Source: Selaginella moellendorffii
Taxonomy: Eukaryota; Streptophyta; Lycopodiopsida; Selaginellales; Selaginellaceae
Direction of reading: 5' to 3'
Assembly: GCF_000143415.4 (NCBI RefSeq)
Contig: NW_003314275.1
Span: 124,001-188,000 of the forward strand
Length of the DNA: 64,000 nucleotides
Part shown: positions 1 through 10,686 of the stretch, piece after piece
Layout: the number at the start of each line of letters is the position of its first letter
How positions within the stretch are numbered: the first letter of the stretch is position 1
Notes under the pieces: generated by a model
What the model was told of the DNA's origin: nothing
Seen by the model: the letters and a program-made list of their open reading frames with translations, nothing else
The model's database searches: none
Made by a program: the position numbers and the translations under genes

Positions 1-179
1 TTAAGGTTTCTCTAACTTCCTTTTGTTTTTGCAACGCCATGCCATAAAACAACGTTCCAGGTGGAAGTGTACGATTTGGCAGTGGCAAAACGAGACGATC
101 TACACAAAGCACTCTGTGGTTTCCTTGAAAAGAAATGAATACATTTACAAAGTTGCAAAACATTGTCTGAGTAGTTATG

Positions 180-658
180 TCAAAAAACACCAACCTCGGG
201 CTCGTCACTTCCAAAGACTTCCAAGCCGATCCCCTCTGGCGTGAGCACGAGCAGCTTCGTGTCCTCTGTCCATGGCCGAGGAATTTCTTCCACTCCAGTC
301 GCTGCTGCCTGAGTGTTTTCATCCAGCCTTTTGTCCAGTCTTGCCTCTAGCTCGTCCAGTCGTGCCTCTCGTCCATCTGAGGTAGAACTCTCTTCTTCGT
401 CCCTGGCCTTCGGGACTCGAGCTCGTGCCTGAGCATAACGTCCTCTGCTTTGAAGTTGCAGTGTCACGGGAAGTCTCGGTCTCCTTGGTGTGCTGGTGGT
501 TGTATCTCTCCACAAAACTCACAAACATTTCCTGGGTCGACACGGGAGACGCAAAATGCGAGACTCTTTTCGAAGTCCCCTACCTTGTCTCTGCACAAGA
601 GATAAACCGTCGGGAGATCGCTGTTGAGACGCATCAGTGTAGATAGCCAGCCATCCAA
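180..658 (-). pseudogene. Unrecognised coding relic
   Basis: On the minus strand, three frames are open in succession across this stretch. The first (upstream part) contains LCRDKVGDFEKSLAFC, and the last ends in a charged, Glu/Arg-rich segment with repeated ARLDELEARLDK-like heptads. The staggered frames suggest a decayed coding sequence with frameshifts rather than one gene. It lies just upstream of the copia primer-binding site, so it may be sequence the copia element inserted next to, or part of the element's LTR. I do not recognise the family, and chance open frames in GC-rich DNA are a real alternative. Confidence 0.25.
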
Positions 659-780
659 GGTGGCAAGAGATTCATGTGGACGCTGAAATGAGCGGACACA
701 AGACTTGCATATATTTACAAGAAAATGAAAAAGTGGTAGTTAGGGGAAACAGAGTATGTCGTTTAACTAGAAAACTAACA

Positions 781-792
781 TGGTATCGGAGC
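781..792 (+). other. Primer-binding site of copia element
   Basis: TGGTATCGGAGC follows directly after ...AACTAACA, the expected CA end of a 5' LTR. It matches the plant initiator tRNA-Met primer-binding consensus (TGGTATCAGAGC) with one change. It places the end of the 5' LTR at 780. The LTR start cannot be fixed because no matching 3' LTR is present. Confidence 0.7.
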
Positions 793-1064
793 AAACGATG
801 ATCTCATGGGCAAAACAAGACCACGCAGCGAGCAGCAAGGCTACACGACTCTAGATCGCATGACTGCTTGACTGGAGCAGAAGAAGAAGAAGGGAAAAAT
901 CCGTGCTGTAGAAAAATTCATTTAAGATCACGGCTGGAGCGTGCTGGAAATTGTAGAAGAAATGACCACATCTTTCTCTGGGACAACTGTCCTCGAGTTG
1001 TCTAGGGGACAGAGCTGAAGTTAGCAGCAAGCAGGCAGGTCAGAAATGATAAGCAATCTCCACC

Positions 1065-1620
1065 ATGGGGATTGGCTTGGGAAAATTGCACCACCACCAC
1101 CTGGATATCACAAAGACCGCAGAAGAGAACTGGACAGCCTTGAAGAATGTATTCAGGAACCAAGCCAACGCAGAGATTTCAAAGGCTGAGTTAAAGTCTA
1201 AGCTTTTTGCCTTAGCTTTTTTAGGAAGGCTGAAGTCGGTGCTCTCCCAGCTGTCAAGTCTAGGTGAAGCAGTCACTGAGAATGATAAGCAAGCAGTTCT
1301 TCTCAATGCTTTGGTTTGCCCAGAATTCAAATCATTGAATACTATGCTCAAGAACTCAACGAAAACCTTCATTGAAATGCAAGCAACTCTTATCAATGAA
1401 GAAGAATCAGCCGAAGACCAGACACCCGCAGATACAACCACGACCACAGCTTTGTTTGTCAACTCAAAGCAAACAAAGAATTCTCCAGGTAAAGGAGGCA
1501 GTGCTAGCAGTTTCAAGGCTGGTGCAAGCAGTTTCAGGGCTAGCAATGTTGGAGACAGCAACTCACGCGAGCGTAAAGGTATATTGTAAGTGGGTTGAAC
1601 ACTACGCCAGAGAATGCTGA
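1065..1620 (+). pseudogene. Copia gag (UBN2-type) fragment
   Basis: The 174-codon open frame from the ATG at 1065 carries the copia gag core: AEENWTALKNVF, then KAELKSKLFALAF, then ALVCPEFKSLN. Its product would package element RNA in cytoplasmic virus-like particles. A degenerate CCHC zinc knuckle follows in another frame at about 1575-1612 (YCKWVEHYAREC), lacking one cysteine and ending at a TGA. The gag N-terminus upstream of 1065 is not readable. The frame change and missing cysteine mark a pseudogene. Confidence 0.75.
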
Positions 1621-1647
1621 GACAGGTTAGCAGGGCGTCCTCAAGGA

Positions 1648-2172
1648 TTGGGGAGAAAGAACACTAAGACTGGCTATACAAACCAGTCAAGAGCTCTCAT
1701 GGTAAGAGCTATTCCAGAACCTGTGTTTGTTCTGCAGCAGGATCAAGACGTAATGTGGCTGGACACAGCAGCAAATATGCACATGACAGGCAGGCGAGAA
1801 GCTTTCCTGAATCTCAGGAAAATTTCTACAGGCAGACAGGTTGGTTTAGGAGACAAGAGTCTTCTTTCAGTTGTAGCAGTGGGCACAGTTCAAGTAAAGC
1901 TGGCCTCAGGAGAGCTACGACATAGCAGGAACATGTATTTTGTTCCAGGCTTGGCGTATCATCTTTTCTCAATCGGTGCAGCTTCTGACAACGGTTTCTA
2001 TCTTATTTTTAACGCATTATGCCAGATGAGAAGACAGATCAAGCAGTGGCTTATGGACAATGATATTCTGGACTTTATAAACTCAACGCCGCCATGGTTG
2101 TTCCAGATAAGCAGCCAGATCGAGTGCTCTCAACTCGAGCAAGTAATCTCTAGTTGTGGCATGAGCGTCTAG
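1648..2172 (+). pseudogene. Copia aspartic protease / GAG-pre-integrase fragment
   Basis: The open frame contains MWLDTAANMHMTG, the copia retropepsin active-site region (normally LDSGAS/C...HM), and then MYFVPGLAYHLFSIGAASDNGF, the conserved second half of the protease. The catalytic D survives but the usual S/T-G is replaced by T-A, so activity is doubtful. After about 2000 the frame loses homology. At 2160-2270 a GAG-pre-integrase remnant (H..LGHVHEGALKA-like in a shifted frame, then a CxxC-like stretch) leads into the integrase. Confidence 0.75.
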
Positions 2173-2334
2173 GCCATGTGCATGAAGGCGCCCTCAAAGC
2201 AGTGTCCAGAGATCAAGCACATGCATAGAAATTCGTGTTTACAGGTATGCTTGAATTTTGTGAGGCTTGTGTGCTAGGAAAACAAGCACGCACATCATTT
2301 CCAAAGTTTTCAGAATCCAAGAGTAGTCAGCCTC

Positions 2335-2864
2335 TTGAGCAGTGGAATGAGGTATTTTTTGACATTCATTGATGACTACTCATGCTACACAGTCATGAGA
2401 CTTTTGGCCAAGAAATCTGAAGTTCTTGATCACTTTAAAGTTTACAAGGCTTCTGCTGAAAATCTTCTTGGCAAGCAGCTCAAGACTTTACATAGTGACA
2501 GAGGCCAAGCATCTCACTCGCACCTTCACCGTCACTGTCACCACGGAGCTCGTTGCCATCATCACCCTCACCGTCACCGTCAGCATCATCGTCTCAAGTC
2601 ACAAAATTTTATGAAGCTGTGCAATGAGAGTGGTATCTAGCAGCAGTTTACAGCTCTAGATAGTTCTGCTCAAAATGGAATTGTTGAAAGAATGAACTGG
2701 ACTCTTATGGAGAGTGCACATAGCATGCTTATTCACGTAGAAATGCCACTATTGTTTTGGATTGAGGTGATTAATATAGCCACATATATTTGCAATCAGA
2801 GTACCTACCTAGCCTCTTGCAAATATTCTTTATTGTCTTTAGATTGGGAAGCAAGTTAGCTTGA
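2335..2864 (+). pseudogene. Copia integrase core fragment
   Basis: MRYFLTFIDDYS carries the first catalytic Asp region of the integrase core, followed by KKSEVLDHFKVYKA and LKTLHSDRG, which holds the second Asp. About 100 bases of CACC/GTC-rich repeat (2510-2605) then replace the residues after the second Asp. Homology resumes with FMKLCNESGI, a stop codon, then AQNGIVERMN, which includes the catalytic Glu region. The frame runs up to the TRIM at 2865 and resumes after it. In-frame stops and the insert make it non-functional. Confidence 0.8.
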
Positions 2865-3447
2865 TGTAAGTAACCAAAGGGAACAACTCAAAAGACGATT
2901 CATGGGGTTTAAATATAAAGGGAAATGGCCCATAAACAAGAGTGCACCCCTTTTTCTAATCAGTTAAGAGCCTTGGGATACTTGGGGTTAAGTGTCCTTA
3001 GGTTTGAATAGTACTAGGTTAGGTGGGAAGTCTAAATTTAGGAGTTTACATTTGGTATCAAAGGGGTCTTAGGTCTGACTTTGTTGATTGGCTAGGGGAA
3101 TCACACCACATGTTAATTGACATCTAGCTGGTCCAATTTGCTCCAGCTGGGCTTGACTCAAGGGGTAAGGTGTCAAAAGAGCAGGGCTCTCGGGAGAGCT
3201 GTGGCCTTTAGCTTTTATTCACGAGAGCATGAACTTGCAGGGAAGTATGGTGAATTATAAGCAACCAAAGGGAACAACTCGAGACACGATCTATGGGGTT
3301 TAAATATAAAGGGAAAGGGCCTATGAACAAAAGTGCACCTCCTTTTCCAATCGGTTAAAGGTTTTGGGATACTTGGGGTTAAGCGTCCTTAAGTTTGAAT
3401 AGTACTAGGTTGGGTGACTTCCCAAGGTCTAAATTTAGGAGCTTACA
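2865..3447 (+). mobile_element. TRIM element 1 (miniature LTR retrotransposon)
   Basis: Two LTRs of 186 bp (2865-3050) and 192 bp (3256-3447) begin TGTAAG/TATAAG and end TTACA. The internal segment is only 205 bp and begins with the primer-binding site TTTGGTATCAAAG. A 5-bp target-site duplication CTTGA flanks it (2860-2864 and 3448-3452). It has no coding capacity, as expected for terminal-repeat retrotransposons in miniature. It lies inside the copia integrase, and a second family member is at 55523-56118. Confidence 0.93.
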
Positions 3448-3483
3448 CTTGAGACATCTACGAGTTTTCAGTCCCTATGTATA

Positions 3484-4239
3484 AAATTATTAATGTCTAT
3501 ACCAAATATAGTAATAAATATATAACATTTCCCTTATAATTTGATGATTGAAAAGAAGTATTCACAATATTTAGAATAAAATTATGGAGCACTTACTTAT
3601 GATATCCTTGATCTTAACCTCCCTTCGAAACAAACTAAATCATTATTCAATCAAGTTCATTATTCAATCAAGTTAAAGAGAATCTTGAAAGAGAGTGAGC
3701 TAAAAGTATATTGTAGATCTCAACAAAGAGGAGATAAAAAATCCTAATATAATTTTGATGGTCATCTAAAATATATGAATCTATATGCTATTCCTCTTTA
3801 GCAACATCGGCATATAAAAAATGCCTCTATTTTAACTGAGAGTAATGGAACACAAAACAACTGGAGTGATTCCCCACAAAAAGAAAAAAAACTAAATTTA
3901 CAACCTTTACCCTTTAATAGTGATTCAGGTTCCTTGATGAACCAAACATTTGTTTTGTTTATATTAGTTGCAAAATTGAGCATTTCCTATTAAATTGCAA
4001 TGAGCATAATGACAATTGCAAAAATAAAAATAACCACTATATTGAGCAATACACAAAAATAATTAAGCTCAATCAAATAAATAGGCAAGAATTGTTTTTT
4101 TCCTCTATACGCTAAAAAACAAAGCCAAAGATTAGTACTAAAATAATGATGTCAAAAAGCTTGGTACATTTTATGAGTAGATAAATTTTTTTCTTAAAAC
4201 ATTGTCTATGGAAATAAACCCAAGAAAAAGCTATGATGA
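3484..4239. other. AT-rich stretch without recognisable genes
   Basis: Only short open frames occur here, with no recognisable protein motif, RNA gene or repeat structure. The left boundary is where copia homology stops, and the right boundary is where gag-like coding sequence begins. Confidence 0.6.
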
Positions 4240-4583
4240 ATTGCAAAACCTTCATCAAAGAAAGTCTGAGATAATTGAGGAATATACAATTCGATTCAAC
4301 AAGCATTATAATCATTGTAAAGACTTAAATGTTAGACAAAATACACCTACGCCTATACATATAATGCCTTAAAAAAATTTATTGTGAACATGCGATAAAG
4401 AGAGCTTATGCAGATTTCGATGACTTGAAAAAAGCCATGATTGCCTACCAAGATCTCATAAAACAATACTATATGATAAATATAGTGAAGTCAAACGAAA
4501 AGACAACTCCTATTGACAAGGAAACTATGTATCTAAGAAGCCTTAAATTACAAATGAATCTCAAACAAGGGATTTAGTATACT
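4240..4583 (+). pseudogene. Degraded retrotransposon gag, left part
   Basis: Broken frames read SEIIEEYTIRFNKHYNHC, a gag-like segment (E..EEY..RF), followed by KKAMIAYQDLIKQYY and YLRSLKLQMNLKQG. The gene is cut at 4583 by TRIM E. Sequence beyond the nest (13103-13220) continues with a zinc-knuckle-like CQICKK...GHSTKEC, which needs a 1-base correction to read as CX2CX4HX4C. I infer that both parts come from the same gag gene. Assignment to gypsy or copia is not possible. Confidence 0.5.
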
Positions 4584-4979
4584 TGTTAAGCACCAAATTA
4601 AGATAATAGGATAAAGAAAGGGCCTTGCAATCAAATGATCACCTCTTTATCTAGTTGGCTTAGAGTGTAAGGGATAGGATCCTAACATTGTTATCATAGC
4701 CCAATTTGATTCTCGTGGCTGACGAGTGGGATAGGAATATTTTGAAGGAATATTTAATATGGTGGATCTAAAGGGAGAACCAAGGTTTGGTAGACCCTAA
4801 GAAAAGGACTATGATGACTGGAGGGTGGCTTAAGTATGATTATAGATGATTATTCCCTGATGAGGGGGGGATTGTTAGGCACTAAGTTAAGATAATAGGA
4901 TAAAGAAAGGGCCATACATATAAGTGATGTAGCGCATTTTATCTCTCTCCCCTTAAGCCAACTGAAAAAGGGGCAATTG

Positions 4980-5522
4980 TGTGAGACACAAAATCCCTAG
5001 GCCCCAAAGTGGAGCTGAAAGGGTGCCACATGGTAGTGGCCGAAGCGAAAGCCAAACGAGCGTAACACATTTGGACTAAAAGCTCTGACTTGAAAAGGTT
5101 GAGAGTGGGAGTGGAACTCCCAAAGAAATGCTTGAGGAATAAGCACGAAGCGAGCAATAAGCGAGGCTCCAAAAAGGGACCCAAAAGGACCAACACATGA
5201 CACGTGAAAGTGTCCGAGATGGACCCGAGTTGGGGTCCGAAGTTGAGTCCGAAGTGGAGTCCGAGACGGAGTCCGAGGTGGACCCAAGATGGAGTCCGAG
5301 ATGGAGTCCGAGATGGACCCGAGATGGAGTCCGAGATGGACCTAAGATGGAGTCTGAGATGGACCCGAGATGGAGTCTGAGATGGAGTCTGAGATGGAGT
5401 CCGAAATGGACCCGAGATGGAGTCTGAGATGGACCCGAGATGGAGTCCGAGATGGAGTCCGAAGTCGAGACCGAGACCGGGACCGAGACCGAGACCAAGA
5501 TCGGGACCGAGACCAAGATCGG

Positions 5523-5553
<31 letters not shown>

Positions 5554-6632
5554 GCCGAGTTCGAGTCCGAGTCTGAGTCCGAGTCCGAGTCCGAGTCTGA
5601 GTCCGAGTCCGAGTCCGAGTTCGAGTTCGAGTCTGAGAGGGTGAAAGCCCAAAGCGTTCGTCTCCCAGACCCTGGGGGGTTTGGTGAGCTCCAAAAGTAT
5701 AGTAGGGGGAGGACTGCAGTGGAGCCAGTTTGGCCAGGAAAGGCCAGTTTGGCCCAGGAAGGCCGGACCCAGTGTTGGGTGATGAGCTGCCCACTGGGAA
5801 GTCCAAGACTAGAGTGAACACGGACCGACAAGCGGGGTAACTTGGTGAAGTGTTCAAGAGCCGGCTCTAGTTCCCCCGGGAGATCGACTGGCCGATGCTC
5901 CCAGTCCAAGTGTGGGTGGCACTACCTACTTGGATATCTGGTGTGGCTCAACGGAACCTCGCTCTAAGCCCATGGCTAGAGCACCCAAGGGCAGGAGGCA
6001 AGGAGAGTACCCACGAGGCCCGCGTAGGGCCACGGTGTTCCGAAATGTTGCCCCAAAGTCCTAGACTGTGGAAAGGACGAGGAGTAGCCCTCTGGTGTGG
6101 TGACCAAAGACACAGTCACCTAGTGAGGAAGTCCCAAAGGACAGTTGGACTAAGTGGTCGGGCCTGTGGGCCTTGATCCAGTGGCAGTGTTGGCAAACAC
6201 GGCCACGGACAGAAAAGGACTTGGTGGGGACTGGAAAAGAGATATTGGGGAAGGCTATTCCCCATCTCTATGAGCATCCTAAGGATGCTAAGGAGTGGAT
6301 CTGGGATGATCACTCGTGGATGAATGGCCCAGTCTTTGAGTGACGGGACTGGGATGCAAGTGGTGTCAGACCATCAGTGTGACCAAGGTGAATGGGCATG
6401 GCCTTAGTGTAATGGGCTGATATGTTGAGGGTACCTTAGGGTGTCGGTCATGGGATCGGACACATGGAGCACTTGGACCAAGTGCAAATGTGGAGTGGCA
6501 TGGATGCCATTCTCGGGGCTAGCAAGCCCCAAGCCCTAACTGGGACTTATGGAGGTTGTGAATGAGACTCCTCCAAGTGGTCAGAGGTGCGGTTAAGTGA
6601 TTAGAGTAAAATGGAAAAATTAGTCGCTTACA
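4980..6632 (+). repeat. LARD B 5' LTR
   Basis: TGTGAGAC...GCTTACA boundaries. It contains a tandem array at 5209-5637 that changes composition along its length: GAGATGGAGTCC-type units, then GAGACC units, then GAGTCC units. Long open frames through the array on both strands are a by-product of the 6-base period. The downstream half (about 5640-6630) is unique sequence conserved in all five LTR copies of this window. Confidence 0.93.
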
Positions 6633-9600
6633 ACTTGGTATCGGAGCTATTCCTTAGTCCGACTTTTATTGGTGCTCAACTATATCACCACTAGTGTTGG
6701 CAACGGAAGGTCCGAGGAGTGGGCCTATCCTTGAGGAGTAGCAGGTCGGGAAGACAAGGCTCTCCATTACAGTTCATGTGTGAACTTGTAGATAAGGTGG
6801 TGGATAGAAAAGGGCCAATAATGGAACGACTTTGGGATCTTGGGAACAGTGCAAGGTTTTCCTCATTGAGTTGAGGAGGTGATCCATATAAGTGTTTGAC
6901 TCAACAAACTGGCTAATGTAGTTGTGGAAAACAACTATAGTTTGGATCACGGGGAAGATAGAGACTCCAAAAACAATAAAGGAGTCACAAGTTTATCCTC
7001 ATATAGTTGAGGCTAGTGCTCATGAAAGTGAGACCGGAATGGATAACCGTGAGAGGTCAAGTATGGATGAGGACACAAGTCCTTGAAGTGGTAGCTAATG
7101 TTACCTTTTATAAATGCTGGAACAAACCCAAGGAGTTGGAGGTGTGCTCAAAGGATGAGTCAGCATTCTTATCATATGGACGGGTAGTCCTAAGGGGCAA
7201 AGGTAGCCCACAGAGAACAAATCAAGTGTCGGAGTAACACTTGCAAAGATGGTTCTTGTGAGTAAGACATGAATACAAGGAGTTGTATTCCAGTAAGCTA
7301 CCACCTCAAAAGTAGGACCTCATGGGTCATCGGATTAGCAAAGTCCAAAAAGTTGAATGACTCCAATAGAGTCAAGGAATAATCCAAAGGGGTTTATGGA
7401 AGCATTTGGACAGAGGTGTGTGGTGCCTCACGAAGGATGGGGAGGATCTTAAGATCCAAGTATGAGAACAGTAGGTATCTCATTGATGGCAGAAGGTGCC
7501 ATGCTAAGTCGTGGGAAAGAGTTTCCCGGAAGAAAACAACTTTGACACAAAGTTGTGCATGAACTCTATAGTGTAGTGCTAATGGATAATTGGCATAAGA
7601 GACAACCATATTGGTCTTGGCAAAAATACCTGGACACAAGTAAGAAGTGTCATAAAGGTAGGCTCGTGGAGCCAATGGTATGGAGACACCGAAGGTGCCA
7701 AGGCGTGCTGCCTTGAGATCAAGTTGGCGGGTTCACGAGAACCCCTTCCAAAGGAATCCCAATGGAAATGGGAATAGCATAGCTTAAGCTAGAAGGCATG
7801 CGGTTAGAGTATGGTGACCCAGATAATGATGGAGGTGTGGAAGTACCAACAATGAGTTGTAGGACTTGACAACTATGAGGCAACTAAGCAAAAGGTGCAA
7901 AATAATTCGTTAAACTGGTAGGAGGCAACTACCTAAGACTTCTTATTGGGATAAGGAAGTTAGATATACCCTTATGGGGGGTAAATTGCTTATGTTGCGA
8001 TATAGTAAGTCAATGTCGAAAGGGGAATGCTCATTGTCAGAAAGGCCATCATTGGAACACCCAAACACTCTAGAACACCAGAAAGTGGTATTTGGTATCA
8101 TGAGGGCAATGGATAATGCCCAAGGGACAAAATCCTTAGTGAATGATGAATAGGAGGTGCTATCCAAATGTCCAAGGTTGCGGTGACGGGAGAAGTCCGT
8201 CTACCCAAATCGGACAAAATCCAAAGACGGAATTTTGGCGGGGCTAGTGATGGGCATATGAAGGCCCATAAGTAGCAATAGTAATCCTAGTATGGGGGAT
8301 TACAAGGTGAGCAAACCCGGATTGAGGAACCACTCCCTAGGCAGTCGAGTAGGTTCATCCTTATGAATACTTGCCAAGGCATGGTAGAAAGTGCAAAGCT
8401 ATCTTCCTAGTCTGGAGGAGAATAACCGAAGGAAATGTATGAGGCCAAAAAGCAAGTAATATAAGGATAGAACCGAACTATTGGAATTGACAGGCATGAC
8501 CAAGGGTGGTTATGCAACTTGGGAGTGGAGAATCAAGTGGGTGCTCAAGCATGTTGTTACTAGCGGCCGGGCTACCATGGAGAGTCTAAAGCATGGGATT
8601 GTCCATGTTAGACTATATGGTAATTGGAAAGCTTGTGAAAGGAGAGACCCTAGCAAGCTAACGAATAGAGTTCCTTGAACGTTCCCCTAGGTAGATAAGT
8701 ACCTAGTCAGCCAAATGTAAATGGTTTATAGAACGTGCGAAATCAGAGTGGCACAGCAGAAGCGTGGTCTTGAAGCTTGCTATGAGGCGAGGCTAACAAG
8801 ATTAGGGAAGTAGTTCCTGAGTGTTCAAAGAAAGGGCTTTGAACGAAAGTCGATGGTTAAGGACTTTCACGCTTATGCATGAACCATGTTATGGTGGCCG
8901 GATGACTTGCTAAGTGAGATTGGCAAGTCGGGGGGAACGAATACCCTAGTTGAAGGAACCAACTTCAAAGGGGTGGCCCATGGGGCCGAGCATGGAGGAG
9001 TCCATGCATGATCATAGGCTTGTCAAGTGAGAGGACTTGGCAGTGCGGAGGAACTAGGTTCCTAAACTGTGATCTGTAGCACGCTTTAAATATAAGTTGG
9101 TGCACCGGTGTGGGGAGTCACGCCAGGCATCCAGTGTGATGCCATCCGTAGATGCATATACGGAGGTTGGGTTCGAGTCCCGACCCTCTAGTGCTTGGGT
9201 TCAAGTCCCAAATCACTAGGGTGTGGTGATGGTTTGGAATATGAGGACACTCATATTTCGGTGGTCATGGACTCTCAGTGGGGAGACTGGTTTGGGCACA
9301 CCGCCAAGCGAGGGATGCCTCGGAGTCGTGATGCATGGTTAGATTGCTTAGAGTGAAAGATCGGCATATCTAACTTGAACACTTTGGTGCAAAGGGAACC
9401 AAGGACGTGGTGAATGAGATGGGGACACCTAGTCTCAGTTGCTATGGATCCTTGGCTGGAAGGGCTGGCTTGGGAGCACCGCCAAGTGTGGGGGATGCCC
9501 TCGGGGTCATAGTCAACAACATGGAGGGGTCTAGAAGACCTAGTTCCTATGGGTAGACCTATTAAGGGGTCAAGATGAGATCACCAGGTGATCTTGTGGC

Positions 9601-10686
9601 TAAACAAGGACAAGGTCTTTGTTTGGGTTAAGGAATATGATTCCTAGTTCAAAGTGTTGATTTGAACTATTGATAATGGTGTGGCTTGGTCAAGGTGACC
9701 AAGTGGGAAGAACACCTAAGGGAAATGAGCTATGTCAATGCTGTGGCATAGTAAGTCTGAGGAAGGTAGTCTCTATAAGAGATCCAAGAAAGGATCTCAA
9801 AAGTTGGGCCGTGGATAGAGCCCATAGCAGAAAATGTTAAAGAGACGTACTAGGGGTGAACACCCTCTGGACTTGGCAAAGAAAAGTGTTTGCTATGGAA
9901 CTGAAAGGAAACCTCAAAAATGGAGGTAGCAATCATATGTTGCTGGGTGTAACAATCAAGGATAGGAGTAAAAGATTAGTGGCTAAGAAAAGAGCCATGG
10001 GAATCCTAGGAAAGAATCCAAATGGCAAAGTTAGGCCGAGAACACTAATGTGTTGGGTGCTAACGGATTGTGGGAAAGGCAAAGTTTCCCTAAGGGTGGA
10101 TTCCCAACTGCTCCGATTTGGTGAAGTGGATGCTCAAAAGGGGGGAGCGGTAAGGGAGCCAAATAATAGGGCCGTGGGCAGCCCTAGCACCAATTATGAT
10201 AACTGAAAATTAGTGTCAAAGGTGGCACGATATCGGAGAGAGGATGATGGTATCCTCAAGTAAAGAACTTCATAGGAAAGGGAAGTGGAGTTGCACCATG
10301 TGCAACATAAGGTGTCGAAGACACCTAGGAAATTGACTCTAAGAAGTCAAAATTAAAAGTTCTAAAGTGCAAGGTTATGTCAATGAAATCTGAGACTACT
10401 CGAGAATGAGTAGTGGAATTGAGTTAGAGAAGGAGTCTTTAACGGGTTTAGCGAGAACTAAACCAATAAAAAGGAGCAAACTACCCCAAGTGGTCGAATG
10501 AGTCTCTATATTGGAGAGACTATGCTCCTTAGAGGATGGACAAGGCATGGTGCGCCTTTGGTGTCAAACCATAGACAAATATTGGCTGGGTGCCAAGGAT
10601 GGAATTGGTAACACATGTGGGTGTTACTTTATAAGAGGGTTTACTGTTCGATGAGGACACCAAACTTCGTTTATGGGTGGTGGAGT
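6633..10686 (+). other. LARD B internal region, non-coding
   Basis: About 4 kb of moderately conserved DNA with no long frame shared with LARD C. The longest frame (9856-10206) is broken by stops in the matching part of LARD C (about 32640-33000), so it is not a gene. A purine-rich tract (GGGTGGTGGAG) precedes the 3' LTR and probably acts as polypurine tract. A tRNA-like stretch lies near 9090-9200. Confidence 0.8.
9090..9196 (+). other. tRNA-like segment inside LARD B
   Basis: GGTTCGAGTCC matches the tRNA B-box. It lies in a T-arm-like hairpin, TTGGG-loop-CCCGA, preceded by hairpins resembling a D arm, an anticodon arm (GGCATC/GATGCC) and a long variable arm (CCGTA/TACGG). In LARD C the T-arm stem is TTGGG/CCCAA, still paired. 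The acceptor stem does not pair, so this is not a functional tRNA. It could be a captured tRNA or SINE-head relic. Confidence 0.35.

Larger units (their letters stand above)
781..3483 (+). mobile_element. Ty1/copia retrotransposon relic, truncated
   Basis: Gag, aspartic protease and integrase segments occur in the copia order (gag-PR-IN). The integrase is interrupted at 2865-3447 by a TRIM. After the TRIM the integrase C-terminal motif LRHLRVFSPYV resumes for about 30 bases, then copia homology stops at an AT-rich boundary near 3483. Reverse transcriptase, RNase H and the 3' LTR are absent. Multiple stops and frameshifts show it is dead. Confidence 0.85.

Noticed and set aside
23-244. Plus-strand frame at the left edge
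   Set aside because: No ATG-supported protein similarity and no codon-like composition; probably chance.
4939-5909. Long Ser/Asp, Arg/Thr, Leu/Gly repeat proteins in LARD LTRs (also near 10.5-11.5, 20, 34 and 58.5 kb)
   Set aside because: By-products of the hexamer arrays: many frames are open together, starts and ends differ between LTR copies, and they cross LTR parts without coding constraint.
9856-10206. 116-codon frame in LARD B
   Set aside because: The collinear part of LARD C (about 32640-33000) has stops and frame changes, so the frame is not maintained.
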